A stretch of DNA of 24,651 nt from an uncultured Collinsella sp. (GTDB taxonomy: Bacteria; Actinomycetota; Coriobacteriia; Coriobacteriales; Coriobacteriaceae): positions 1-24,651 of the forward strand of contig CATZMG010000029.1 in assembly GCA_958421655.1 (NCBI GenBank). Reading direction: 5' to 3'. A model generated the notes under the pieces. It made no database searches. It saw only the letters and a program-made list of their open reading frames with translations, and was not told where the DNA came from. Position numbers and translations under genes: made by a program. Shown here in pieces: positions 1 through 7,661 of this stretch (position 1 is its first letter; every line of letters begins with the position of its first letter).

Positions 1-1679
1 CGCGACACGGCAGACAAAAACACGTGAGGCACGTACTGTTTGCCGCCGTTGGCAAGACCCATATAGGCACACGCCATCTGCAGGGGCGTCACCAGAATGT
101 CACCCTGACCGATGGCAATGTTGGTCATATCGCCGGCATTCCACTTGCGGTCCTCGGCAGAGGCGTCGGTGAAGTACGACTCTTTCCACTCGGCATCGGG
201 AATACGGCCCGCGCCCTCACTCGGCAGATCGATACCGCAGGTCTTGCCTAGACCCCAGCGACGAAAGACCTCCTGCAGGCCCTCGGAATGTTTCTCGTCA
301 TAAAAGAACGCCTTGCCCATGTCGTAGAAGACAGGGTCGCACGAGTTGGCGATTCCCGACTGCAGCGTCATGGTGCCGTGGCCGGAATGCAGCCAGCAGT
401 ACTTGCCCCACGACTTGCCCAGACCCGTCCAATAACCCGTGCAGTTGGTCGTCTGCCCCGACGTGTAGGTTCCAAACTCAAGACCGGCCAGCGCCGAGAG
501 CGGCTTGATGGTCGAGGCCGACATGTACTGTCCGCTAATGGCGCGGTTGAGCAGCGGGTGCGAACCCTTGTCATCATTGAGCTCGGTCCACACGTCATTT
601 GAGACGCCGCCAATAAAGACGGACGGATCGAACTTGGGCTGGCTCGCCATGCCCAGGATCTCGCCATTGTTGGGATCGAGACACACTACAGCGCCGTTGC
701 CGGCATTGCTGTAGCCAGTGGTCTTGGCAAGCTCGATAGCGCTCGCCAGCGCCGTCTCGCAGGCCTGCTGGATCTTAAGGTCGAGCGTGAGCTTAATGTC
801 GGAGCCGGCCTTCGCGGGCACGGCGCCGGCCTGACCGGTCACATTGCCCGAGGCATCGACCTTGACGGTCTGCTCGCCACGAATACCCTGCAGCAGGTTT
901 TCGTAGTAGCTCTCAACGCCCGCCTGGCCTACGATATCGCCCGACTGGTACGTAATCTTGCCAGCAGAAGCATCTTCATCGCCAGAGGTTTTCTTATTCT
1001 GGGCCTCGAGCTGCTCGGAGGTAATGGTGCCGGTATAGCCCAAGATATGGCATGCCGTCTCGCCATATGGATACTGGCGCTCGGTACGCTCGGCAATCTT
1101 GACGCCCGGGAACTCGCCGGCATGCTCCTGAATATAGGCAACCGTGGAGCGACGGACGTCCGTCGCGATGGTATGTAGGCTCTGGGCGCCCTCTGTATTG
1201 TCCTGAATATTGCGAAGGACCGCCACGTAAGGCATTCCAAGCACGTTGGCAAGATGGCGAACCAGAACCTCATCCTCGGCAAGGTCGCGGTAGGCCACGA
1301 CAGCCAGTGAGGGACGGTTCTGGACAAGCGCCACGCCATTGCGGTCGAGGATGCGACCGCGCACAGCGGGTGTTGTAACGGTGCGAGTCTGATTACTATT
1401 GGCCTGCTTCTCGTAATAGTCCGACGAGACCATCTGCATGCCCCACAGCTTGACGGCAAGCGCCGCAAACATCGCGCCCACACCCGTGGTGAGGATGGAA
1501 AAGCGGCCCTTGAAGGCGGTCGCCGCGGTATTGCCCTCGCCCTCGGTGGCGCGCGGGGCCGTTCCATGCTGCGTATCGTAGGTAAAACGGGAATCGCCGC
1601 GACGCATGATGACCAGCGCGACCACAATGGCCACGACGAGCACGATACCGGCGATAATAACCGTCAACTGGGAAGACAT
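1..1679 (-). CDS. mrdA: Penicillin-binding protein 2, elongasome transpeptidase (3' end cut by window)
   Basis: Class B PBP that cross-links peptidoglycan during cell elongation, partner of RodA/MreBCD, acting outside the membrane. About 559 residues are visible. The ATG at 1679 has GGGAGG seven bases upstream. Residues about 5-25 and 61-80 are both hydrophobic, so two membrane helices are possible where the family normally has one. The dimerisation region follows (RGRILDRNG near residue 108). The transpeptidase SxxK is S-T-I-K with the catalytic Ser at residue 389; the second motif is S-C-D in a context like the S-x-D of E. coli PBP2. The KTG/KSG motif lies beyond the window start. It follows mreD by 13 bases, the usual mreBCD-mrdA order. 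The family call is secure; the C-terminus is unseen. Confidence 0.93.
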   Translation of the reverse strand, partial: MSSQLTVIIAGIVLVVAIVVALVIMRRGDSRFTYDTQHGTAPRATEGEGNTAATAFKGRFSILTTGVGAMFAALAVKLWGMQMVSSDYYEKQANSNQTRTVTTPAVRGRILDRNGVALVQNRPSLAVVAYRDLAEDEVLVRHLANVLGMPYVAVLRNIQDNTEGAQSLHTIATDVRRSTVAYIQEHAGEFPGVKIAERTERQYPYGETACHILGYTGTITSEQLEAQNKKTSGDEDASAGKITYQSGDIVGQAGVESYYENLLQGIRGEQTVKVDASGNVTGQAGAVPAKAGSDIKLTLDLKIQQACETALASAIELAKTTGYSNAGNGAVVCLDPNNGEILGMASQPKFDPSVFIGGVSNDVWTELNDDKGSHPLLNRAISGQYMSASTIKPLSALAGLEFGTYTSGQTTNCTGYWTGLGKSWGKYCWLHSGHGTMTLQSGIANSCDPVFYDMGKAFFYDEKHSEGLQEVFRRWGLGKTCGIDLPSEGAGRIPDAEWKESYFTDASAEDRKWNAGDMTNIAIGQGDILVTPLQMACAYMGLANGGKQYVPHVFLSAVS

Positions 1680-1692
1680 CTACGGGCCTCCC

Positions 1693-2259
1693 CTATTTGA
1701 GCTTGCGGGTCTTGGGCTTAAAGCGCATACCCGCCTGGCGTCCGCCACGTGCGGAGAATCCATAGCCGGACTGCGGCACGACGCCGGACATCAAAAACGG
1801 AATGGCAACCAGACCCGTCAGGATCGAGGACGGCAGCGCATGGCCGAAGATCGCCACGACAAAGCTCGTCTCCAAACCCATAAACAGCAAGATGATGCTG
1901 TAGATCACATTAATGACGAGCGCAAAGGCGCCCACAGTGACGCCGCGCGCACTCGGGGTACCGCCCGTCTGACCGACGGCGCTGTGCACCAGGGCAAAAG
2001 AACCCACGGTCAGCAGGAGCGACATAACGCCCACCGGCACGGCAGCGGACAGGTCATAAAACAAGCCGCTGCAAAAACCGCACACGACGGCACGGGTCGG
2101 GTCGCCCGAGAACACGCTTAGGCACACCAGGATAATCATGAAGTTGACGCGACCTCCCGCAATGGAGATCTGCGGTGCCAGGCCTGCCTGCAGCAGCACA
2201 CACACAATGGCGGCGATTACAAACGTGCGGGAGCTCATCCCCTGCTCGTGTAGATCCAT
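1693..2259 (-). CDS. mreD: Rod shape-determining protein MreD
   Basis: Small integral membrane protein of the elongasome that accompanies MreC. It is about 188 residues, strongly hydrophobic, with roughly five membrane segments (the first near residues 13-30, then a V-N-F-M-I-I-L-V stretch typical of MreD), and a basic C-terminus. An upstream in-frame ATG at 2265 is possible, but the AGGGGG sequence sits one base from that codon and seven bases from the ATG at 2259, so 2259 is preferred. It begins within a few bases of the mreC stop and precedes mrdA. MreD sequences are poorly conserved, so the call rests on position, size and hydrophobicity together. Confidence 0.88.
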   Translation of the reverse strand: MDLHEQGMSSRTFVIAAIVCVLLQAGLAPQISIAGGRVNFMIILVCLSVFSGDPTRAVVCGFCSGLFYDLSAAVPVGVMSLLLTVGSFALVHSAVGQTGGTPSARGVTVGAFALVINVIYSIILLFMGLETSFVVAIFGHALPSSILTGLVAIPFLMSGVVPQSGYGFSARGGRQAGMRFKPKTRKLK

Positions 2260-2270
2260 GGACATGCCCC

Positions 2271-3269
2271 CTATTCGCTCGAGCCAGAATCGGTCGTCTC
2301 GGACGTGTCGGAACTGTCATCCGAGCTCTCGTCCTTCGTCTTGGTCGCAGCATCGCGCGACGTTCCCTGCGGCGTGCTGTTGGCCGTGCTCACGTCCTCA
2401 TCCGAGGCCGACTGTTCGTCGGTCAGCGAGGTGATGACCAGCACTTCCTCGTTGTTCTCGGCCGTGGTCTGAGCGCGCACCACAATGGTGTAGTACACGT
2501 CGTTTGCGGATTTCTCAACCGACGAGACGGTGCCGAGCGGAAGGCCCTTGGGGAACACGCCACCGATGCCAGAGGTCACGATGATATCGCCAACCTTAAC
2601 GTCGGAGTCGACGCTCACGTACTCAAGACGCAGCGTGCCGTCAGCCTGACCCTGCAGCATGCCCTGGGCGCGCGTGTCCTGTACCATGGCGGACACACCC
2701 GAGTTCTCGTCGCCAATAAGGCGCACGGTAGAGGTCTTGGCCGATACCTCGATAATCTGACCGATAACACCGGCAGAACTCGTCACGGGCATGTTGATGG
2801 TAAGGCCGTCGGCAGAGCCCTTGTCGATGGTTACGGTCGAGGTCCAGGCATCGCCCGAGGCACCAACGATACGAGCAGCGGTCGATTTGAGGTTGTAGGT
2901 CGACTGCAGGCCGACCAGCCCCTCCAGACGCTCGGCGGTCTTTTGAGCCTCGGAGAGCTCAGCAACCTTAGAGGTCAGCTCCTCGTTTTGCTTCTTAAGC
3001 TCGTCAAGCGTGTCCTGCGACGCCGTAAGGTTAGAGAACACGTTGCCGATCGCATTGAAGGGGGCCGCCACAGCCGAGCCCACAAAGCGCACCGGCGAGG
3101 TAATCGTCGTCACGCCCGAACGCACGGCATGAATCGGTCCTGCCTCGCCCTCGCGGATGTAAAACGTGAGCAGCAACACCGAAATCAGGCTGAAAACAAT
3201 CAACGGGCGCATACCCGTTGATTGTCGCTTGGTATTCAGATTTGTGGAGAAACCCGAAGATCGTGCCAA
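2271..3269 (-). CDS. mreC: Rod shape-determining protein MreC
   Basis: Elongasome scaffold, anchored by one N-terminal helix (about residues 21-37) with the bulk outside the membrane, linking MreB/MreD to PBP2. A coiled-coil follows (about residues 85-118, rich in Leu/Glu/Lys), then the beta-rich MreC core with G-V-I-G-Q-I near residue 165 and G-D-I-I-V-T-S-G-I-G-G-V-F-P-K-G near 226-241, a hallmark of the family. The last 50 or so residues are an acidic Ser/Thr/Asp-rich low-complexity tail. Start: a TTG at 3269 preceded at seven bases by AAGGTGG; the next in-frame ATG falls at the edge of the membrane helix. It lies 21 bases after mreB. Confidence 0.94.
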   Translation of the reverse strand: MARSSGFSTNLNTKRQSTGMRPLIVFSLISVLLLTFYIREGEAGPIHAVRSGVTTITSPVRFVGSAVAAPFNAIGNVFSNLTASQDTLDELKKQNEELTSKVAELSEAQKTAERLEGLVGLQSTYNLKSTAARIVGASGDAWTSTVTIDKGSADGLTINMPVTSSAGVIGQIIEVSAKTSTVRLIGDENSGVSAMVQDTRAQGMLQGQADGTLRLEYVSVDSDVKVGDIIVTSGIGGVFPKGLPLGTVSSVEKSANDVYYTIVVRAQTTAENNEEVLVITSLTDEQSASDEDVSTANSTPQGTSRDAATKTKDESSDDSSDTSETTDSGSSE

Positions 3270-3290
3270 ATGGAATCCACCTTTTGGAAA

Positions 3291-4334
3291 TTAAGCATTG
3301 GTCTGGACGAAGCCGCCATCAAACGCATTGGCCTCGAGCACGCGGGCACAGCCGTTAACGACGTTATCGAGCGCCGTGGGGCTGACGTTGACCGAAACAC
3401 CGGTCTCATCGCGCAGGCGCACGTCGAGACCGCGCAGCAGCGCGCCGCCACCAGTCAGCAAAATGCCGTAGTACATAAGGTCCGAGGCAAGATCGGGAGG
3501 CGTAGCGTCGAGTGCGTCCTTGACGGCCTTGGCCATCTCGTCGAGCGGCTTGTTGAGCGCGCGACGAATCTCCTCGCTCTCGATGCGCACGGTCTTGGGC
3601 AGACCGGTGATCACGTCGCGGCCGTTGACCTCGACGTCGAGCTCGTCCTTGAGCGGCACGGCGGAGCCGACCTTGATCTTGATGTCCTCTGCCGTACGCT
3701 CGCCGATGGCCAGGTTGTAGGCATCACGAACGTGCGTGAGGATGGCCTGATCGAACTCGTCGCCGGCAATACGGATGGACTGCGAGACGACGATGCCACC
3801 CATAGCGATAACGGCAACCTCGGTGGTACCGCCACCGATGTCGATGACCATGGAGCCGGTGGGTTCCTCGACGGGCAGGTCGGCGCCGATAGCGGCAGCC
3901 ATGGGCTCCTCGATCAGGTAGGCCTGGCGGGCGCCGGCCTGGATCGTGGCCTCAAAGACGGCACGCTTCTCGACCGACGTGACACCGGAGGGAACGCAGA
4001 CGACAACGCGCGGACGCGGGGTCCACGGATAGCGCTTCTCAGACGCCTTGTCGATAAAGTAACGGAGCATGGCCTCGGTAACATCGAAGTCGGCGATGAC
4101 GCCGTCCTTCAGGGGACGAACGGCCACGATGTTGCCGGGCGTACGGCCGAGCATGCGCTTTGCCTCGATACCGACCGCGAGGATGCGCTCGTCGTTCTTG
4201 TCGATGGCGACAACAGAGGGCTCGCGAATGACGATGCCCTTGCCACGCACGGAGACAAGCGTATTTGCGGTGCCGAGGTCGATGGCAAGATCGCCCGCAT
4301 AGCTACCGAAGAACATATCCATCAAAGAAAACAA
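3291..4334 (-). CDS. mreB: Rod shape-determining protein MreB (bacterial actin)
   Basis: Actin-like ATPase that forms membrane-bound filaments and directs lateral wall synthesis. It is 347 residues, the normal length. Visible motifs are phosphate-1 (I-D-L-G-T-A-N-T-L-V, residues 18-27), E-E-P-M-A-A-A-I-G, phosphate-2 (D-I-G-G-G-T-T-E-V) and the adenosine motif T-G-G-G-A-L-L-R-G-L. The start is a TTG at 4334 with AGGAG five bases upstream; the first ATG (4322) would be 17 bases from that site. It is the first gene of the mreBCD-mrdA run, with a likely promoter in the gap upstream. Confidence 0.97.
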   Translation of the reverse strand: MFSLMDMFFGSYAGDLAIDLGTANTLVSVRGKGIVIREPSVVAIDKNDERILAVGIEAKRMLGRTPGNIVAVRPLKDGVIADFDVTEAMLRYFIDKASEKRYPWTPRPRVVVCVPSGVTSVEKRAVFEATIQAGARQAYLIEEPMAAAIGADLPVEEPTGSMVIDIGGGTTEVAVIAMGGIVVSQSIRIAGDEFDQAILTHVRDAYNLAIGERTAEDIKIKVGSAVPLKDELDVEVNGRDVITGLPKTVRIESEEIRRALNKPLDEMAKAVKDALDATPPDLASDLMYYGILLTGGGALLRGLDVRLRDETGVSVNVSPTALDNVVNGCARVLEANAFDGGFVQTNA

Positions 4335-4370
4335 CGCAACTCCTGATGTGTTGGATGATTGCTGGAAAAC

Positions 4371-4390
4371 TACTAGCTCATCATACTAGC
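4371..4390 (-). promoter_or_regulatory. Putative mreB promoter with a direct repeat
   Basis: Read on the minus strand, TATGAT (4380-4385) is a good -10 hexamer about 35 bases upstream of the mreB Shine-Dalgarno site; no convincing -35 is seen. The 7-mer TACTAGC occurs twice (4371-4377 and 4384-4390, 13-base period) across this -10, as an operator might. Confidence 0.35.
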
Positions 4391-4394
4391 GCAA

Positions 4395-4427
4395 GCCCGG
4401 CACCTCACTTGCGGTGAAGCGCCGGGC
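4395..4427 (-). terminator. Hairpin after the TPR-protein gene
   Basis: GCCCGGC (4395-4401) pairs with GCCGGGC (4421-4427) and the arms continue inward with about six further pairs. It lies just past the TPR-gene stop and before the mreB promoter. There is no clear T-run on the minus strand, so it may be a weak terminator or a transcript-end hairpin. Confidence 0.45.
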
Positions 4428-4449
4428 AAAGCTAAATCCCATAAGGTCA

Positions 4450-5754
4450 CTACTGGTTGTCAGCAGCCGAGAAATCCATATCGAGCGAGGAAACGGCCCA
4501 GCCGATATGGTTATCGGAGCGCACGAATTTGACGGTGTACTCCTGCTCGCCGCCCTTGGACAGCGATGCCTTCACCTTGGCGGTCGTCTCGGTCATGGAC
4601 TGATCCATGCCCTCGACGGACACGGTGGCACCCTGCGGAATCGAGGAGATGATCATCGACTTGGCGTCCTCGGACAGGCTCGAGGCCAGGCAAGACTCGG
4701 CCTTTGCGGTGTCACCGTCGCCGGCAGCCTGGAACAGATCGGTGATAACCGACTCCTGCGAGGGGAAGCCAAAGCCGCGCGTGTAGGCAAAGCCCAGACC
4801 GCCCGCAGCAATCAAGATGAGCAGAAGCAGCACGATGAAGACTTTGAGACCCGTGTGGCGATGGCGACGACGGACCTTGGCCTGCTTACGATCCTGACGG
4901 TCCTGCTGGACCATCTCGGACTCGGACAGCGTAAAGAAGCCGGTGTCCGAGGGATCGGGCATAAACTGACCGGTCGCGCCCGTAGGATCGAGCGGATCGA
5001 CGGCAGGAGCGTCCATCGCGGGCGCCGGAGCCGTGGCCATAGCCGTCTGGGCAGACAGCGCGGCAAGCGAATCGTGCACGCGGGCAAGCTCATCGGCCTG
5101 CTCGGAGGTGAGCTGGTAGATGCCATCGGCAGTAGCGGCGTTAAAGGCGTCGAGTGCGTCGGAGGGGCGGCCGGAGGCAGAAAGTGCCTGACCCATGCCG
5201 GCGTTGAGCGCACGCGTGTCGTCGCGGGGGCCGGCAAAGTCGATAGCCGTGCGGTAGGTCTCCACGGCATCCGCCGGACGGCCGAGCTTAATGAAGCAAC
5301 GACCAAGCTCGCCCAGTGCGGCGGCAGGAGCCGGATTGGCGCCGTCGATGGCAGCCTGACGGAAGGCGGTTCCCGCGTTGGCATAGTCGCCCGACTGGAA
5401 CAGCGCATTGCCCAGGCCGAGATAGGCCTTGAACGGCGTGGCATAGGAAGCATCCTGCGTAGCGGCAGAGAACGCCTGAGCGGCCGTCGTGTAGTCGCCC
5501 ACGGCCGCGAGTGCCTTGCCGCGGTTGGTGAGCAGCGCGCCGCGCTTGCCGTAGGTGCCGTCATTGAGGGCAGCGGCGTAGGCCTCGGCGGCCTCGGCAT
5601 ACATGCCCAGGTGCATCAAGGCGTTGCCACGAAGGTGATCGGCCTCGCCCATAATCTCATCGGGAGTTTTTGCCGCCCCAAGCATCTGGGCTGCAGCGGA
5701 AAAATCACCCGCGCGGTAAGCGGCGCGGCCCTGTTGGATCAGCTGGCTATTCAA
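4450..5754 (-). CDS. TPR-repeat membrane protein with C-terminal extracytoplasmic domain, function unknown
   Basis: A 434-residue protein. Residues about 1-230 are Ala-rich helical repeats of tetratricopeptide type (recurring G-x-A-L, G-D-Y and A-A-x-A-F/Y patterns), followed by a Pro/Ala/Asp linker, a very basic stretch (R/K/H-rich, about 286-300), one membrane helix (about 303-324), then a roughly 100-residue outer domain resembling DUF4878/lumazine-binding-like folds (inference, from the small beta-rich pattern and the E-Y-T-V-K-F strand). The start is a TTG at 5754 with AAAGGGG six bases upstream. It sits 11 bases after the cyclophilin gene, so they are probably cotranscribed. TPRs bind proteins, so a scaffold or sensor role near the elongasome is possible but unproven. 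Confidence 0.8.
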   Translation of the reverse strand: MNSQLIQQGRAAYRAGDFSAAAQMLGAAKTPDEIMGEADHLRGNALMHLGMYAEAAEAYAAALNDGTYGKRGALLTNRGKALAAVGDYTTAAQAFSAATQDASYATPFKAYLGLGNALFQSGDYANAGTAFRQAAIDGANPAPAAALGELGRCFIKLGRPADAVETYRTAIDFAGPRDDTRALNAGMGQALSASGRPSDALDAFNAATADGIYQLTSEQADELARVHDSLAALSAQTAMATAPAPAMDAPAVDPLDPTGATGQFMPDPSDTGFFTLSESEMVQQDRQDRKQAKVRRRHRHTGLKVFIVLLLLILIAAGGLGFAYTRGFGFPSQESVITDLFQAAGDGDTAKAESCLASSLSEDAKSMIISSIPQGATVSVEGMDQSMTETTAKVKASLSKGGEQEYTVKFVRSDNHIGWAVSSLDMDFSAADNQ

Positions 5755-5765
5755 GGAAGTCCCCT

Positions 5766-6308
5766 TTACTCGTGAACGATCTCGACATGGACGATCTCGT
5801 CGCCGGCACGCAGCTGCGAAATCACATCGAGACCCTCGACCGTGGTACCAAAGACGGTGTAACCGGAATCGAGGTTATGCTGGGCACCCAGGCAGAAGTA
5901 GAACTGCGAACCCGCGGAATCGGGGTCCATGGAGCGTGCCATGGCAAGGGCACCATCGACATGGCTGTTGCGCGGATTGGTGGCAAACTCGCCCTTGATG
6001 CAGTAGCCGGGACCACCGGTACCGGGCATGCCGTCAGGGCCCTCAAGACCGGCAGCGACGTCGGCGCCGGACATATCGCGGGTATTGGGGTCGCCGCCCT
6101 GAATGACAAAGCCGGGCACATAGCGATGGAACTTAAGGCCATCATAGAAACCCATCGTGGAAAGCTCGCAGAAGTTCGCGACATGAATGGGAGCGCCCTC
6201 ACCGTCAAACTTGACCTTGATGGTACCCTTCGACGTCTCGATAACGGCGCACTCGTCGCCGGCAAGCTGATACTCGGGCGTGTAGAGCTCTTTCTTAAAA
6301 CCAAACAT
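5766..6308 (-). CDS. Cyclophilin-type peptidyl-prolyl cis-trans isomerase
   Basis: Catalyses proline cis-trans isomerisation in protein folding. It is 180 residues with no signal peptide, so probably cytoplasmic. Cyclophilin landmarks are F-H-R at 60-62, F-V-I-Q-G-G-D-P at 67-74, S-Q-F-Y-F at 134-138 and a Y-T-V-F-G segment near 150-154. The ATG at 6308 is preceded by AGGAAGGA about five bases upstream. A plausible promoter lies at 6348-6377. The TPR membrane-protein gene follows 11 bases downstream, so the two form a short operon. The family assignment is firm; which client proteins it serves is unknown. Confidence 0.95.
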   Translation of the reverse strand: MFGFKKELYTPEYQLAGDECAVIETSKGTIKVKFDGEGAPIHVANFCELSTMGFYDGLKFHRYVPGFVIQGGDPNTRDMSGADVAAGLEGPDGMPGTGGPGYCIKGEFATNPRNSHVDGALAMARSMDPDSAGSQFYFCLGAQHNLDSGYTVFGTTVEGLDVISQLRAGDEIVHVEIVHE

Positions 6309-6347
6309 GTGGTTCCTTCCTCGTGCGTTTAAAGCATATTTGTACGA

Positions 6348-6377
6348 ATTGTAGCAATAAGCATGCGCTTACATCAA
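6348..6377 (-). promoter_or_regulatory. Promoter for the cyclophilin-TPR pair
   Basis: On the minus strand, TTGATG (6372-6377), an 18-base spacer and TACAAT (6348-6353) form a good sigma-70-like promoter, with the expected transcript start about 30 bases before the cyclophilin ATG. Confidence 0.55.
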
Positions 6378-6415
6378 TTGCGCACGTAGGTTATGCCGAC
6401 TATGGCGAACTAATT

Positions 6416-7558
6416 TTAGGAACGCTGCTGCGGCTTCCAGGAACCCACATTGGCGTCGTACTGGTTCAGTGCGCTGTTGCCGCCCTGCGCGATGGGCGCC
6501 AGGATATCGCTTTGGTGGGAACTCATCGACTCACCATCGGGAATGGCCAGCGAGATGTCCCAGCTCTGACAGATCACGTCGACACGCTCGTACATCCACT
6601 CGGCAAGCTGCTTTAAGTGGGCGATGTCATCCGCATAGACCGTATCGTCCTGATACTTAAGGTTGTTAAGCTCATCTTGCGTCTTTTTGATCTGGTCGCG
6701 CAGGGCGTAGGCACTCTGCGACAGCTCCTGACGGGTGGACAGTGGCGTTCGAAGATAGCCATTGTTAAAAGAATCGATGACCTCGCCGATCTGGTCCTCG
6801 TCACCGTAGGACACGATGGTCTGATACAGACCGTCGAGCCTGGTATAGAGCTGATCATCGGTGAGCACAGTTTCTTCCTGGACCACCTCGGCAGAATCGT
6901 CCTGCTTGGTATCGTCCTCAGTCGCCTCGCCCTTTTGGCGCGTGGGGAAGGTCGTCTGCGCGGCCTGGCCAAACTGGTCATAGAAGCCAGGCATGACACC
7001 CATCGGATCGGCCGTCACGAACCAATACGCACCACCGCACACGACGGCAAGGACCGCGATGACGATGAGCGGCTTGGGGATATGACGCTTGTGCTTGTGA
7101 TAGGCGTCCTCGTCGGGGTGCACCTTGCGCTTGGGTTTTTGAGCATCGTCATGCAGGGAAACGGGCGTGGGAATATCGACCTTGGGGATACCGAAATCCT
7201 TATCGAAAGCCGGCAGCACGCAGGTCTCGTTAGGATCAGCGGCATCCGAAAGCACCGCAGCGGCAGAGGCCGGCGCATGCGGCACCTCGGTATCGATCTG
7301 CTCTTGCGTTAGGCGCGGAAAGCCCGCCGTGCGGCCCGCTGCCAGGTCGGATGCGGCCGCGTCCTCGGAGAGGATACCCGGAGCGGGGCGTCCGCATTTG
7401 GGGCACGTACGATCATGCGGAGAAAGACGGGCACCGCAGCCCTCACAGAACACGAACTCGGTGTGCTCGGGACCATCGCCCGGACCCACATAGGCGTTGC
7501 AGTAGGGGCAGAACGAGGCGCCGTCCTCGATAGTCTTAAGGCAATGCGGGCAGATCAC
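6416..7558 (-). CDS. Double zinc-ribbon membrane protein, function unknown
   Basis: A 380-residue protein. It opens with two zinc-ribbon modules: C-x2-C at residues 3/6 and 17/20, and again at 38/41 and 52/55. A disordered linker follows, a basic stretch (about 132-150), one membrane helix (about 153-173) and a helical outer domain with acidic and Gln-rich stretches (about 215-360). Start choice: an in-frame TTG at 7588 adds ten residues but has a poor ribosome site, whereas the GTG at 7558 has AGAGG five bases upstream and gives the M-I-C-P-H-C opening common in zinc-ribbon proteins. It stands alone between the ATPase gene and the cyclophilin promoter. Its layout (cytoplasmic domain, one helix, outer domain) resembles the TPR protein two genes on. 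No enzyme motif is seen. Confidence 0.82.
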   Translation of the reverse strand: MICPHCLKTIEDGASFCPYCNAYVGPGDGPEHTEFVFCEGCGARLSPHDRTCPKCGRPAPGILSEDAAASDLAAGRTAGFPRLTQEQIDTEVPHAPASAAAVLSDAADPNETCVLPAFDKDFGIPKVDIPTPVSLHDDAQKPKRKVHPDEDAYHKHKRHIPKPLIVIAVLAVVCGGAYWFVTADPMGVMPGFYDQFGQAAQTTFPTRQKGEATEDDTKQDDSAEVVQEETVLTDDQLYTRLDGLYQTIVSYGDEDQIGEVIDSFNNGYLRTPLSTRQELSQSAYALRDQIKKTQDELNNLKYQDDTVYADDIAHLKQLAEWMYERVDVICQSWDISLAIPDGESMSSHQSDILAPIAQGGNSALNQYDANVGSWKPQQRS

Positions 7559-7661
7559 GGCATCCTCTTTTCGAAGCAATTCAAACAATCGAGGTTAGAG
7601 CATAACATCGCCACGGCCCCACAGGAACAAGGCACCAATTCAACATCGCCAGGGCGCGTAG

